DNA from: Luteimonas saliphila
GTDB taxonomy: Bacteria; Pseudomonadota; Gammaproteobacteria; Xanthomonadales; Xanthomonadaceae
Direction: 5' to 3'
DNA: 64,000 nucleotides
Assembly: GCF_016774335.1 (NCBI RefSeq)
Contig: NZ_JAETWA010000035.1
Span: 81,133 to 145,132 of the forward strand
The notes beneath the pieces are model-generated. The model was given only the letters and a program-made list of their open reading frames with translations, was not told the DNA's origin and did not search any database. How positions within the stretch are numbered: the stretch's first letter is position 1; every line of letters starts with the position of its first letter. The position numbers were made by a program, and so were the translations under genes. Of the stretch, positions 20,201 through 30,511 are shown in pieces.

Positions 20201-20380
20201 ATACACCAGCTGGGTGCCCGACTGCCGGGCCCAGGCATCCAGCGCGGCGGACAGTTCGCCCGCAGCGATGTCCACGCGCACGTCGCTGGGGGCGTCGACG
20301 GGCGCCTGGGCGTGGGCGGCCAGCGCCACGGAGCAGGCCAGGGACAGCAGCAGGACGCGCAGCGGACGAGACGGTTTCAA
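17267..20380 (-). CDS. TonB-dependent receptor with N-terminal STN (FecI/FecR signalling) domain
   Basis: A 1037-residue outer-membrane receptor. The start is a TTG at 20380 with GGGGGAA just upstream; a signal peptide follows at once (LLLSLACSVALAAHAQ). Residues ~32-98 form an STN domain, the part that talks to FecR; then a Pro-rich linker (~112-135), a plug domain with the TonB box-like ETVQV-type segment TVQVTGSRI and RGLGPNHTLVLINGRRI, and a large barrel. Extracellular-loop cysteine pairs are visible (DYYDC...NGYCYDD, ADCR...SPTCLD). The chain ends in GGAPL rather than the usual terminal aromatic. The ligand is not evident. Confidence 0.94.
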   Translation of the reverse strand: MKPSRPLRVLLLSLACSVALAAHAQAPVDAPSDVRVDIAAGELSAALDAWARQSGTQLVYRADQMRGVRTAGARGLPAGRALDQLLRGSGFTAREDASGAVLVVKQPLLAQAGPASAATAQAAAPAPPPPVPEPEPEVSELQTVQVTGSRIPRAQVEGPAPITVISAEQIQAAGLTSVPEVLRSLSQASGSVQGQQNTTSAQSTPGAQAVDLRGLGPNHTLVLINGRRIADFPLPLNSRSNFTDIGNIPLGMIDRIEVLTGSASAVYGSDAMAGVINFILKKSADGTTIDYRYGDTARGGGESHVLTVTTGFERANFNAVAGVELIDKRPLWGYERDIQDSTLDAPTARRRLPRLVAQLYDWDEDANIAPADGCAALGGLNEGTTALAEDRFGEPYCGSERAIAYRTITSERKGFNAYGSFEYRFSDTLRWFADTQLGRQEVRLLTGTNGNDVASDHMGWEFHDPASAQNYRNKMFYNAGTGTYQIWSRQFTPEEVGGLRNRMNTTIQKTFAVTTGLAGALAESWDWEASYNHSRYEAEVGMPRIRAEAANRFFLGERLGYDEDGYAIYNPDPERLFRPLTPQEFAAIGAMSTWHPEAKNDSLSVTANTPELFALPAGDVGFAGALEYGRQSYDINPDPLALTEDAYYGPRYGDGSGDRDRWSAAGELRLPLASTLQASVAGRYDRYSYADKDPGKFTWSAGLEWRPFDSLLVRGSHGTGFRAPDMHYLFATEDYYRTRFATDYYDCRTAEPGVSNGYCYDDGSYDVSTFDVYTGNMQLDVETSKSSTVGLVWSPMANFDLALDYYRIRVSNQVQTQDRELLRQTEADCRIGTTDTGASVDTGSPTCLDALARVIRDPDGVITSVRFSPINIANEETSGIDAAANYRLRTAGFGEFRFSANYNWTRRHTRQLYPGDPSEDMLDVGFSATTLPRSKGNVGLNWERGAWGGSLFGTYVGRVANYDNDAWTPATWRFNAGSAYRINDHLRVSLTVNNLFDRMPPEDQTWANYPYYDTSWFDSFGRSYFVRVTWKLGGAPL

Positions 20381-20458
20381 GCGGATTCCCCCGGACGGCG
20401 CGCGGATCGCGCCCCATGCGTGTTCAGGACGAATGAGTCGCGCAAATCCCCCGCCGGG

Positions 20459-21544
20459 TCAGGGGCTGTGCAGGACGATGCGGTCGCTCCCGTACTCGGC
20501 GCGTACCGGGAATCCCTGTTCGAGCAGGCGCACGAACCCCTCGGCGTTCTCCCAGCGGAAGCTGCCGCCGATGCGCAGGTCGCCGACCGCCGGGTCGCCG
20601 ATCACGATCTTGCGCGCGTTGTAGCGGTTGAACTCGTCGGCGGCCTCGGCCAGCGGGGTGTCGCGGAACAGCAGCAGGCCGCTGCGCCAGTCGACCAGGC
20701 GCGCAGCTTCGGCCAGCGGCATCGAGCGCACCAGCACCCCGTCGCGCCGGGCGATCGCCACGCTGCCTGCGGGCAGCAGCGTCGGCGGACGCGCCTGACC
20801 CGCCACCGGGTCCGATTCCAGTCGCACCATGCCCTCGGTGACCACCACGCGCAGGTCCGGACCGTCGCGACGCACCGAGAACCGCGTGCCCACCGCCACC
20901 ACCCGCCGCTCGCCGGCATCGACCACGAACGGCCGGCCCGGATCCTTCGCCGCCTCGAAGTAGGCTTCACCCCGGTGCAGGTCGATGCGGCGCTCGCGGC
21001 GGGACAGGCGCACGTCGATGCGGCTGTCGCTGGCCAGGGTCGTGCTCGAACCGTCCGCCAGCGGCACGGTGCGCACGGCGCCGAGCGTGGTGGCATGCGA
21101 GGCCGCCTCGACCGGCGCGAACGCACGCCAGCCCCAACCGAGCGCCAGCGCGCAGGCAGCAAGTGCGGCGACGGCCGCGAAACGGGCGCGCGATCCGCCG
21201 CGCGGCCGACGCGCCGCGAACGCGAAGCCTTCGAGCGCGGCGGCGGGGTCGGCGCGGGGCGGTGTTTCGTCACCCGCCGACGATCGCCAGAACCCGCGTG
21301 GCGGCACCCCTGCCCCGCGCAGCCCGGCGCCCAGCGCATCCAGGCGCCCGGCGTGCTCCCAGGCGGCCTGCAGACGCAGGAACGCGACCCGGTGCGCCGC
21401 GTCCTGCGCCAGCCACGCTTCGAGCGCGCCGTCGTCGTCGTCGTTCCAGGCCCCGCCGTCGCGCCGCGCCAGCCACTCCGCGGCGACGCGCTCGATCCGC
21501 TCGCTGCGCGTGGGCACCGGATCAGTCGGCCTGCTGCTGTCCAT
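20459..21544 (-). CDS. FecR-family anti-sigma factor
   Basis: A 361-residue FecR protein. The N-terminal cytoplasmic anti-sigma part carries the DUF4880 signature (AAEWLARRDGGAWNDDDDGALEAWLAQDAAHRVAF, near residues 22-57); one membrane helix follows at ~130-150 (AALAACALALGWGWRAF); the periplasmic FecR domain contains RTVPLADGSSTTLASDSRIDV, and the C-terminal region resembles the DUF4974/STN-like part (WENAEGFVRLLEQGFPV). It would relay receptor occupancy to the sigma factor. Its start overlaps the sigma gene's end by 23 bases; the receptor gene follows after 78 bases. Confidence 0.93.
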   Translation of the reverse strand: MDSSRPTDPVPTRSERIERVAAEWLARRDGGAWNDDDDGALEAWLAQDAAHRVAFLRLQAAWEHAGRLDALGAGLRGAGVPPRGFWRSSAGDETPPRADPAAALEGFAFAARRPRGGSRARFAAVAALAACALALGWGWRAFAPVEAASHATTLGAVRTVPLADGSSTTLASDSRIDVRLSRRERRIDLHRGEAYFEAAKDPGRPFVVDAGERRVVAVGTRFSVRRDGPDLRVVVTEGMVRLESDPVAGQARPPTLLPAGSVAIARRDGVLVRSMPLAEAARLVDWRSGLLLFRDTPLAEAADEFNRYNARKIVIGDPAVGDLRIGGSFRWENAEGFVRLLEQGFPVRAEYGSDRIVLHSP

Positions 21545-22100
21545 CCGCGTCCACCGCTTGCCGGCCGCGTGCCGCGGGCTGCGGCACCTCCTCGCCGCCG
21601 TAGAAGTATCCGGCGATCAGACGCATCCCCTTGGCGATGTGCTTTTCCACGGTCTTCTCGCTGATGCCGAGCCGCTGGGCCACTTCCCGTTGCGACAGGT
21701 GTTCGACGCGCCGCAGCCACACGACCTCGCGGCAGCGGTCCGGCAAGCGGTCGAAGGCTCCGGCCAAGCGCATGAGGACCTGGCGTCCGCCGCACCACCG
21801 TTCCGGCGACACGTCGTCTATCAGGACGTGCAAGGGCTCGAAATCACCCACTGGCTCGATCGAGACCACCTTGCCGCGGCGCGCGCGGTCGGCCAGCAGG
21901 TGCCGCGCGGTGGCGAACAGGAAGGCCTTCGGCTGCTGCGGCAGCGCCTTGCCCGCGGCCTCGTAGACGCGCGCGTAGACCTCCTGGCGCAGGTCGCTCG
22001 CTTCCTCGCTGCGGGGCGCGGAGCGCAACAGGTAATGCATCAGCGGCGCCTCGTGGACGAGGATCTCGCGGATGAACCAGTCGTCCAGCGCCTTGGGCAT
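21522..22100 (-). CDS. FecI-type ECF RNA polymerase sigma factor
   Basis: A 192-residue ECF sigma factor. Region 2 is seen in SDLRQEVYARVYEAA...PKAFLFATARHLLADRARR (residues ~36-75), and region 4 in LPDRCREVVWLRRVEHLSQREVAQRLGISEKTVEKHI (~128-165), the FecI pattern. With the FecR and TonB receptor genes downstream it makes a cell-surface signalling set in which receptor occupancy frees the sigma factor. The start at ATG 22100 gives the usual length. The gene is divergent from the cyanophycinase fusion, 105 bases away. Confidence 0.94.
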   Translation of the reverse strand: MPKALDDWFIREILVHEAPLMHYLLRSAPRSEEASDLRQEVYARVYEAAGKALPQQPKAFLFATARHLLADRARRGKVVSIEPVGDFEPLHVLIDDVSPERWCGGRQVLMRLAGAFDRLPDRCREVVWLRRVEHLSQREVAQRLGISEKTVEKHIAKGMRLIAGYFYGGEEVPQPAARGRQAVDADGQQQAD

Positions 22101-22205
22101 GGCCGGCACGATAGCCGATCGCGGCCGATGGTTGCCGGGCGGGGGATTTGTCGCCACTGTTCGTCCTCCTCCCGCACGGGCCCGCGAACGGGACGAAGGA
22201 CCACG

Positions 22206-24149
22206 ATGACGACACGCGCGATCGGATCGATGCTGCTGCTGGCGGCCACCCTGCTGATGCTGCATGCGGCACCGTCCCGCGCCGCCGACTTCCAGCGCCA
22301 CCTCGTCGGCGATCCCTCGCTGCCGAGGCCAGGCACGCCCGCGCCGGGCCTGCTGCTGATGGGCGGCGGCGACCGCAACCACGAGGCGTTGCGCTGGTTC
22401 CTGGGGAAAGCCGGGAACGGTCACGTGGTGGTGCTGCGCGCGTCGATGGGCGGCGAGATCGGAGAGGAGTTGCACGACGAGATCGGCGGCGTGGCGTCGG
22501 TGGAGACCTTCGTGTTCTCCGGCCGCGAGGCCGCGCACGATCCCGCCATTCTCGCCAGCCTGCGCAAGGCCGACGGCATCTTCATCGGCGGGGGTGACCA
22601 GTCGCGCTACGTGCGCTACTGGAAAGGCACGCCGGTGGCCGAGGCGCTGGACGCCCATGTACGTGCCGGCAAGCCGCTCGGCGGCACCAGCGCCGGGCTC
22701 GCGATCCTCGGTGAATTCGTCTACGGCGCGATGGATGGCGGCAGCCAGGTCAGTCCGCGCGCGCTGGCCGACCCGCTCGGCGAGGCCAACACCATCGAGA
22801 CCGGTTTCCTGCACATCGATGCGCTCAGGGGCGTGGTGACCGACACCCATTTCCGCGAGCGCGACCGCCTGGGGCGCCTGCTCGCCTTCGTGGCCAAGGC
22901 CGAGACCCTGTCCGGCGGGCGCGGTGTGCTGGGCCTCGGCGTGGACGAGGACGCGGCGGTCGCGGTGGAAGGCGACGGCCGCGCACGCGTGTTCGCCACC
23001 GCGCCGGGCGCGGGCGCGACCGTGGTGCGCGGCGGCTTCGCGCGGGAGCAGGAAGACGGCAAGCCGATGCGGGTCGAACGGCTCGAGGTCTCCGGCGTCG
23101 GCGCCGACTCGGTGCTGCAGTTGCCGACGGGTCGCGTCGAGCGGCCCATGTTCGAACGCGGCTACGCGGTGCGCGACGGCGTGCTGGTGGCGCTGGACGC
23201 GCCGGTGCTGGTGATCCACGGCGGCGCGGGCGTCGAACGCGGCGACCTCACCGCGGAAGAAGAGCGCGCCGCGCGCGATGCACTGGCCGCGGCGCTGCGG
23301 GCCGGCCACGCGCAGCTGCGATCGGGCAAGCCCGCGCTCGACGCGGTGGCCGCCGCGATCACCGTGCTCGAGGACGCGCCGCAGTTCAACGCCGGCCGCG
23401 GCGCGGTCTTCACCCACGACGGCCGCAACGAGCTCGACACCTCGATCATGGACGGCGCCAGCGGCAAGGCCGGTGCCGCCGCGGGTCTGCGCCGGGTGAA
23501 GAACCCGATCCTGCTGGCGCGCCGGATCATGGAGCGCTCCCGCCACGTGATGATGGTGGGCGATGGCGCCGAAGCATTCGCGCAGGAGCAGGACATCGCG
23601 CTGGTGGAACCCGCGTACTTCCGCACCGAGAGGCGCTGGCAGCAGCTGCAGAAGGCGCTGGCGGCGGAGGCGTCCGCGCAGTCGTCGGCCACGCCGCCGG
23701 AACTGCCTGGCAAGGCCTATTTCGGTACCGTCGGCGCGCTCGCGCTCGATGCGCAGGGCCACCTCGCCGCCGGCACCTCCACCGGCGGCATGACCAACAA
23801 GCGCTACGGCCGCGTCGGCGACGCGCCGATCATCGGCGCGGGGACGTGGGCCGACGCGCGCTGCGCGGTGTCGGGCACCGGATGGGGCGAGTTCTACATC
23901 CGTACCGCCGCCGCGCACGAGATCTGCGCGCGCGTGCGCCTGGCCGGCATGCCGCTGCGGCGCGCGGCCGACGCGGTGATCAACGGCGACATTCCCGCGG
24001 CCGGCGGCGACGGCGGCGCGATCGCGCTCGGCGCCGATGGCAATGTGGCCTTCCCGTTCAACACCCCGGGCATGTATCGCGGCTGGATCGGCGCCGACGG
24101 CGTTCCGCATGCGGCCGTGTTCGCCGACGAAAACCTGCCGATGCCTTGA
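22206..24149 (+). CDS. secreted cyanophycinase-isoaspartyl peptidase/asparaginase fusion
   Basis: A 647-residue two-enzyme protein. After a signal peptide (residues 1-27), residues ~45-330 are a peptidase S51 cyanophycinase-like domain: LLLMGGGD, the FIGGGDQ oxyanion-loop motif (126-131), and the nucleophile elbow GGTSAGLAI with Ser162. Residues ~332-645 are a Ntn-type isoaspartyl peptidase/L-asparaginase: PVLVIHGGAG at 333, NAGRGAVFT, a linker, then the autoprocessing site YFGTVGALALD with catalytic Thr508, and TGGMTNKRYGRVGD. Cyanophycinase yields beta-Asp-Arg dipeptides and isoaspartyl dipeptidase splits them, so the fusion could finish cyanophycin breakdown in the periplasm or outside. 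Self-cleavage at Thr508 would separate ~54 and ~14 kDa parts. Confidence 0.9.
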   Translation: MTTRAIGSMLLLAATLLMLHAAPSRAADFQRHLVGDPSLPRPGTPAPGLLLMGGGDRNHEALRWFLGKAGNGHVVVLRASMGGEIGEELHDEIGGVASVETFVFSGREAAHDPAILASLRKADGIFIGGGDQSRYVRYWKGTPVAEALDAHVRAGKPLGGTSAGLAILGEFVYGAMDGGSQVSPRALADPLGEANTIETGFLHIDALRGVVTDTHFRERDRLGRLLAFVAKAETLSGGRGVLGLGVDEDAAVAVEGDGRARVFATAPGAGATVVRGGFAREQEDGKPMRVERLEVSGVGADSVLQLPTGRVERPMFERGYAVRDGVLVALDAPVLVIHGGAGVERGDLTAEEERAARDALAAALRAGHAQLRSGKPALDAVAAAITVLEDAPQFNAGRGAVFTHDGRNELDTSIMDGASGKAGAAAGLRRVKNPILLARRIMERSRHVMMVGDGAEAFAQEQDIALVEPAYFRTERRWQQLQKALAAEASAQSSATPPELPGKAYFGTVGALALDAQGHLAAGTSTGGMTNKRYGRVGDAPIIGAGTWADARCAVSGTGWGEFYIRTAAAHEICARVRLAGMPLRRAADAVINGDIPAAGGDGGAIALGADGNVAFPFNTPGMYRGWIGADGVPHAAVFADENLPMP

Positions 24150-24441
24150 GGCCGCGATCGGCGCGCGCGGCGCGCACCACCCGCCGGAGCGAGGGGTCGC
24201 CCCGATCGCAACCGGAAGGCCTGCGTTGAGTGCTGGGGGCCGGGGCGGCATCAGGCCAGGCGAGGCGCAACGCGCCGCCCTTCGGCTACGCCCCAAGGCG
24301 CAATGGCCTTGCAAAGCGGGGGGCCAGGCAGACCACGCCGCGACGAACTGCCGATTCTTCTTGCCAGTCCCTTCCTGCGCGTAGCATGCGGGACTGCCCT
24401 TCCGCCCCGCTTGTTCGCGCTCGAAACGACGTCGTAGACGG
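24150..24441. other. non-coding stretch, nothing recognised
   Basis: These 292 bases separate the cyanophycinase fusion from the convergent orphan ORF. All frames are either broken or have shadow-like composition. No hairpin with a U tract, promoter or RNA gene was recognised. Confidence 0.5.
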
Positions 24442-24945
24442 CTACCGGGCGAAATGCAGATAGGTGAAGAATGCCACGCGATCGCCGCTCTCCATCCGCA
24501 TCAGCATCGCGCTTTCTGCAAGAGAGCCACCCCAGCTCCCCGCGTCATCCAGCCTGGAGAATTGCGTTTGCCAACTGGTCGTACTGTCTTTCGCGGCTTC
24601 ATATTCTTGGACTATGGCGATCTCGCAAACTGTCGACGTACATCGCACAGATGGGCGAGATAGGCCGAGTTCGCCCAAATTCAACGTTGACAGCCTCCGC
24701 AAGATATGGGACTCGGCCGGCCCAGCCCATATGTCATCGCGCGATTCGGAGCCAATGAGCAGGACGGAATCGCTGACCGCGCGATCCGGCAGCCGCCCGG
24801 AGGCGGCGTCATCAGCAACCCGCGCCCTGATCTCATCGATTCCCGCGGAGTCGAAGGCCGGCGTTGGCAGCTGCGATCGGCCTGGCAGCATGTCCAGGCG
24901 GATACCATCAGCATCGTCCTGCCGCACGCCATCAGCGAGTGGCAA
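24442..24945 (-). CDS. hypothetical protein, possibly 5'-truncated
   Basis: A 167-codon frame starting at a TTG; the first ATG is at codon 19. I do not recognise the family. The C-terminal half has VRCTSTVCEIAIVQEY, a CxxxxC strand pair of the kind found in many small Xanthomonadaceae secreted proteins, and a Trp-containing end. The same frame stays open upstream as far as the LysR stop codon at 25069 and reads like protein (Cys-rich, GYSRCYSDTVYC), yet no ATG, GTG or TTG occurs there. Base composition at 24440-24720 is clearly lower in GC than the surroundings. Either a remnant of a truncated gene or an acquired fragment. Confidence 0.5.
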   Translation of the reverse strand: MPLADGVRQDDADGIRLDMLPGRSQLPTPAFDSAGIDEIRARVADDAASGRLPDRAVSDSVLLIGSESRDDIWAGPAESHILRRLSTLNLGELGLSRPSVRCTSTVCEIAIVQEYEAAKDSTTSWQTQFSRLDDAGSWGGSLAESAMLMRMESGDRVAFFTYLHFAR

Positions 24946-25068
24946 CGTGACCGGAAGCCCCTTGTTCCCTTGCCTTGCGATTGCGCAGCGAGGTCCGCTG
25001 AGCGAGCAATAGACGGTATCGGAGTAGCACCGCGAGTATCCCCCTGTCGCGGCCCTGCATCGGCAAAA

Positions 25069-26037
25069 TCAGCGCTCCGAATGCCCGCTGTCGTAATAGT
25101 CGCGGCGCACGAACAGGTCGGGCTGGATCAGGTCCATGAAGGCGCGCGCCTGCGGCGACGGCAGCCGGCCCTTGCGCATCACCACGCCGTAGCTGCGGGC
25201 GGGGAAGAAGTTGTCGAGCGGGCGGGTCACGATGCGGCCGCGGTCGGCCTCGGTCAGGCAGATCGAGGACAGGATGCTGATGCCCATGCCCATCGCCACG
25301 TACTGCTTGATCACCTCCCAGCCGCCGACCTCGAGCGCGACGGTGTAGGGCACGCGGTTCTGCTGGAACACCAGGTCGACCAGGCGCCAGGTGATCTGCC
25401 GCTTGGGCGGCAGGATCAGGCCGTAGCGGCCGATGTCGGCGAGCGTCAGGTCTTCCTTGTCCGCCAGCGGATGCCCTGGCGGCAGCACCAGCCGCTGCTC
25501 GAAGCGGTGCAGGGGTTCGTACACCAGGTCCGCCGGCACGTCGTGCATCGAGCCGACCACGAGATCCACCGCGTCCGCGCGCAGCAGGTCGGTACCGTCG
25601 GCGCTGACGGTGTTGTGCAGGCTCAGGCGCACGTCGGCGTGGCGCTGGCGGAAGCGCTCCACGATCCGCGGCAGCAGGTAGAGGATGGTCGAGCTGTTGG
25701 CGGCGATGTTGAGCTCGCCCGCGTCCATGCCCCTGAGCTGGCTGCGGAACGCGCTGGGCAGGGTGTCGATGCCGTCCACCAGCGGCCGCGCCAGTTCGTA
25801 CAGCGCCTCGCCGGCGCGGGTCGGCGCCAGGCGCCGGCCGCTGCGCTCGAACAGTTTCTCGCCCAGTTCCCGCTCCAGCGCCTGCAACTGCAGGGTCACC
25901 GCCGGCTGGCTGACGTACAGCGCCTCGGCCGCGCGCGACACCGAGCCCAGCCGCACGGTCTGGCAGAAGGCGCGCAACGGCTTGAGCCGGTCGGCCTTGT
26001 AGGCGAATCGCGGGGGCACATTGCCGCTGGAAGGCAT
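25069..26037 (-). CDS. LysR-family transcriptional regulator
   Basis: A 322-residue LysR regulator. The DNA-binding helix-turn-helix is at residues ~20-65 (LRAFCQTVRLGSVSRAAEALYVSQPAVTLQLQALERELG), followed by a periplasmic-binding-like effector domain to the end (~residue 105-310). The fold and length resemble CysB-like members. It is divergent from aceB with ~114 bases between them, so it very likely controls the glyoxylate shunt genes and itself; the effector is unknown. Confidence 0.9.
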   Translation of the reverse strand: MPSSGNVPPRFAYKADRLKPLRAFCQTVRLGSVSRAAEALYVSQPAVTLQLQALERELGEKLFERSGRRLAPTRAGEALYELARPLVDGIDTLPSAFRSQLRGMDAGELNIAANSSTILYLLPRIVERFRQRHADVRLSLHNTVSADGTDLLRADAVDLVVGSMHDVPADLVYEPLHRFEQRLVLPPGHPLADKEDLTLADIGRYGLILPPKRQITWRLVDLVFQQNRVPYTVALEVGGWEVIKQYVAMGMGISILSSICLTEADRGRIVTRPLDNFFPARSYGVVMRKGRLPSPQARAFMDLIQPDLFVRRDYYDSGHSER

Positions 26038-26151
26038 TGATTCAAGACATTTATTTGCAGAACTTATGAATTACATTGTAAAAACTGTCTTGTCAAATAA
26101 TTGGGTCGGGCGGATGGTGGCGTTGCACTGCAACATCCACTGGAGCCCGCC
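26038..26151. promoter_or_regulatory. divergent promoter region LysR/aceB
   Basis: The 114 bases between the LysR and aceB starts hold an AT-rich block at about 26040-26105, in sharp contrast to the flanking GC-rich genes. It contains the T-N-A style dyad ATTACATTGTAA (26070 region) and repeats of TTGTCAAATAAT type. This is the expected place for a LysR operator overlapping two promoters; I cannot assign exact -35/-10 boxes. Confidence 0.5.
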
Positions 26152-27792
<1,641 letters not shown>

Positions 27793-27808
27793 TCACCGTC
27801 ATCCACCT

Positions 27809-27871
27809 GTAGGAGCGCCTTCAGGCGCGAACCCGCGCCGCATCTCCGGTCGCGCCTGAAGGCGCTCCTAC
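27809..27871. repeat. REP-like palindromic repeat pair between aceB and aceA
   Basis: Two inverted copies of GTAGGAGCGCCTTCAGGCGC(GA) at 27809-27830 and 27850-27871, perfect over 22 bases with a 19-base spacer. Each copy also carries an internal short dyad (GCGCCTTCAGGCGC). The motif is the short intergenic repeat typical of Xanthomonadaceae. On mRNA it would form a strong hairpin and could protect or split the aceB-aceA transcript. Confidence 0.9.
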
Positions 27872-27933
27872 GGGGGCACCTCTCCTGCGGACAAATCCGA
27901 GCAAGAAAAGCAAGAAAAGCATTGGAGCTTCCC

Positions 27934-29271
<1,338 letters not shown>

Positions 29272-29314
29272 GGGTGCCGCGGGCGTCGCGACAAACCGGG
29301 TGGGAGGGAGGAAC

Positions 29315-29345
29315 CGGCCGGGCGCACTGCCCGGCCGTTTTTTTT
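29315..29345 (+). terminator. Rho-independent terminator of aceA
   Basis: Perfect nine-base stem CGGCCGGGC / GCCCGGCCG with loop GCACT, followed directly by eight Ts. It lies 43 bases after the aceA stop. Confidence 0.93.
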
Positions 29346-29423
29346 CTCGCGCGTTTGCGGGACGTCAGCGGAGGGGCGAAGCAAATGGGGTCGGGTGACC
29401 GACCCGGCGGTTGCAGCGGGCGG

Positions 29424-29573
29424 GGATCGCGCCTGAAGGCGCTCCTACATGGTCGGATCCGCCCGCATACCCCCGCTGTAGGAGCGCCTTCAGGCGCGAT
29501 CCACTGAAGGCGCTCGGCGCGCAAGCAGGCAGGCGGTTTCCGTCCCGCGTAGGAGCGTCTTCAGGCGCTATCC
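29424..29573. repeat. cluster of three REP-like repeats after aceA
   Basis: Copy 1 at 29424-29447 and copy 2 at 29478-29502 are inverted to one another (GGATCGCGCCTGAAGGCGC... and its complement), and copy 3 at 29549-29573 is a diverged direct copy (GAGCGTCTTCAGGCGCTA). They are the same family as the pair at 27809. The 350 bases between the aceA terminator and the ankyrin gene hold nothing else I recognise. Confidence 0.88.
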
Positions 29574-29699
29574 ACCGGCCGGTCCAGGCTCCAGGGTGGT
29601 TCTTCCGAATCGCCAGCCCTCGCCCGCAGCGCGCCGAACCGCTGGAATCCCGAAGCTCCGCGCGTTCCCCGGTCCGGGAGAACAGTCCTGCTTCGACAG

Positions 29700-30440
29700 C
29701 TACTGCTGGTCGGCCTGGCTCACCGCCGCCTCCAGCGGCACGCCATGGGCCTTGAGCCACTCCACCACCGCCTTGCGCTCGCCCAGCGCGCGATCGTTGA
29801 GGATCGCGCGGTTGTAGCCGAAGTAGTACGACTGGAACGTGGCGCCGCCGGCGTTCTTCGCCAGGGGCGAGGCGCCACGCTCGAGCAGTGCCAGGATCGC
29901 GCCGCCGTTGTTGGTGCGCGCGGCGACGTGCAGCGGGGTGTCGCCGTTGTGGTCGGCGATGTCGGGGTCGGCGCCGGCTTCGAGCAGTACCGCGTACTGC
30001 GTCGCCTCCGGCGACAGCAGCGCCTGCACCAGCGGCGTGGCGCCGGTGTGCGGATTGCGTGCATTGGCATCGCCGCCGCGCGCCAGCACCGCGCGCAGCA
30101 GGTCGGCGTCGCCGGAGAACGCGGCGGCGTGGACCGGCGTGTCGCCGCGGGGATCCGCGCGATTCGGATCCGCGCCGCCTTCGAGCAGGGCCTCGACCCC
30201 CGCCCTGCTGCCGCGCTTGATCGCCGCCATCAGCAGGGTACTGCCGTCGCTGCCCGGCGTATCGGCATCGATGCGTTCGAGCTGACGCCGGATCTCGGCC
30301 GCATCGCCGCGTGCGACCGCGTCCGCCAGCACGGACAGTTCGGGACTGGAGAAGGCGTCGTCGTTGCTCATGGACGGTCGGGCGCACCCAGCGGCGCAAC
30401 AGAGGAGGAGCGCGGACACGATCGCGACAAGGTGGCGCAT
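29700..30440 (-). CDS. ankyrin-repeat lipoprotein
   Basis: A 246-residue protein with a lipoprotein signal (LLLCCAAGC, lipid Cys ~19) and at least four ankyrin repeats between residues ~60 and 195: DGSTLLMAAIKRG..., RGDTPVHAAAFSGD..., TGATPLVQALLSP..., NGDTPLHVAARTNNG.... Upstream ATGs at 30449 and 30464 are possible starts, but 30440 gives the cleanest signal peptide. It lies 71 bases behind the lipase gene on the same strand. Ankyrin proteins next to toxic effectors often act as immunity or chaperone partners, and a lipid-anchored periplasmic position would suit neutralising a phospholipase; this is inference. Confidence 0.85.
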   Translation of the reverse strand: MRHLVAIVSALLLCCAAGCARPSMSNDDAFSSPELSVLADAVARGDAAEIRRQLERIDADTPGSDGSTLLMAAIKRGSRAGVEALLEGGADPNRADPRGDTPVHAAAFSGDADLLRAVLARGGDANARNPHTGATPLVQALLSPEATQYAVLLEAGADPDIADHNGDTPLHVAARTNNGGAILALLERGASPLAKNAGGATFQSYYFGYNRAILNDRALGERKAVVEWLKAHGVPLEAAVSQADQQ

Positions 30441-30511
30441 GCCCGGCATTGGAGCCGCGATCATAGCGCCGCGCAAGGGGGCACCGGCGTCATCCGGGAC
30501 ATCCAGGGCGA

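Noticed and set aside
17102..21664. 1520-codon open frame on the plus strand
   Set aside because: Antisense shadow spanning the receptor and FecR genes; composition is typical of a shadow.
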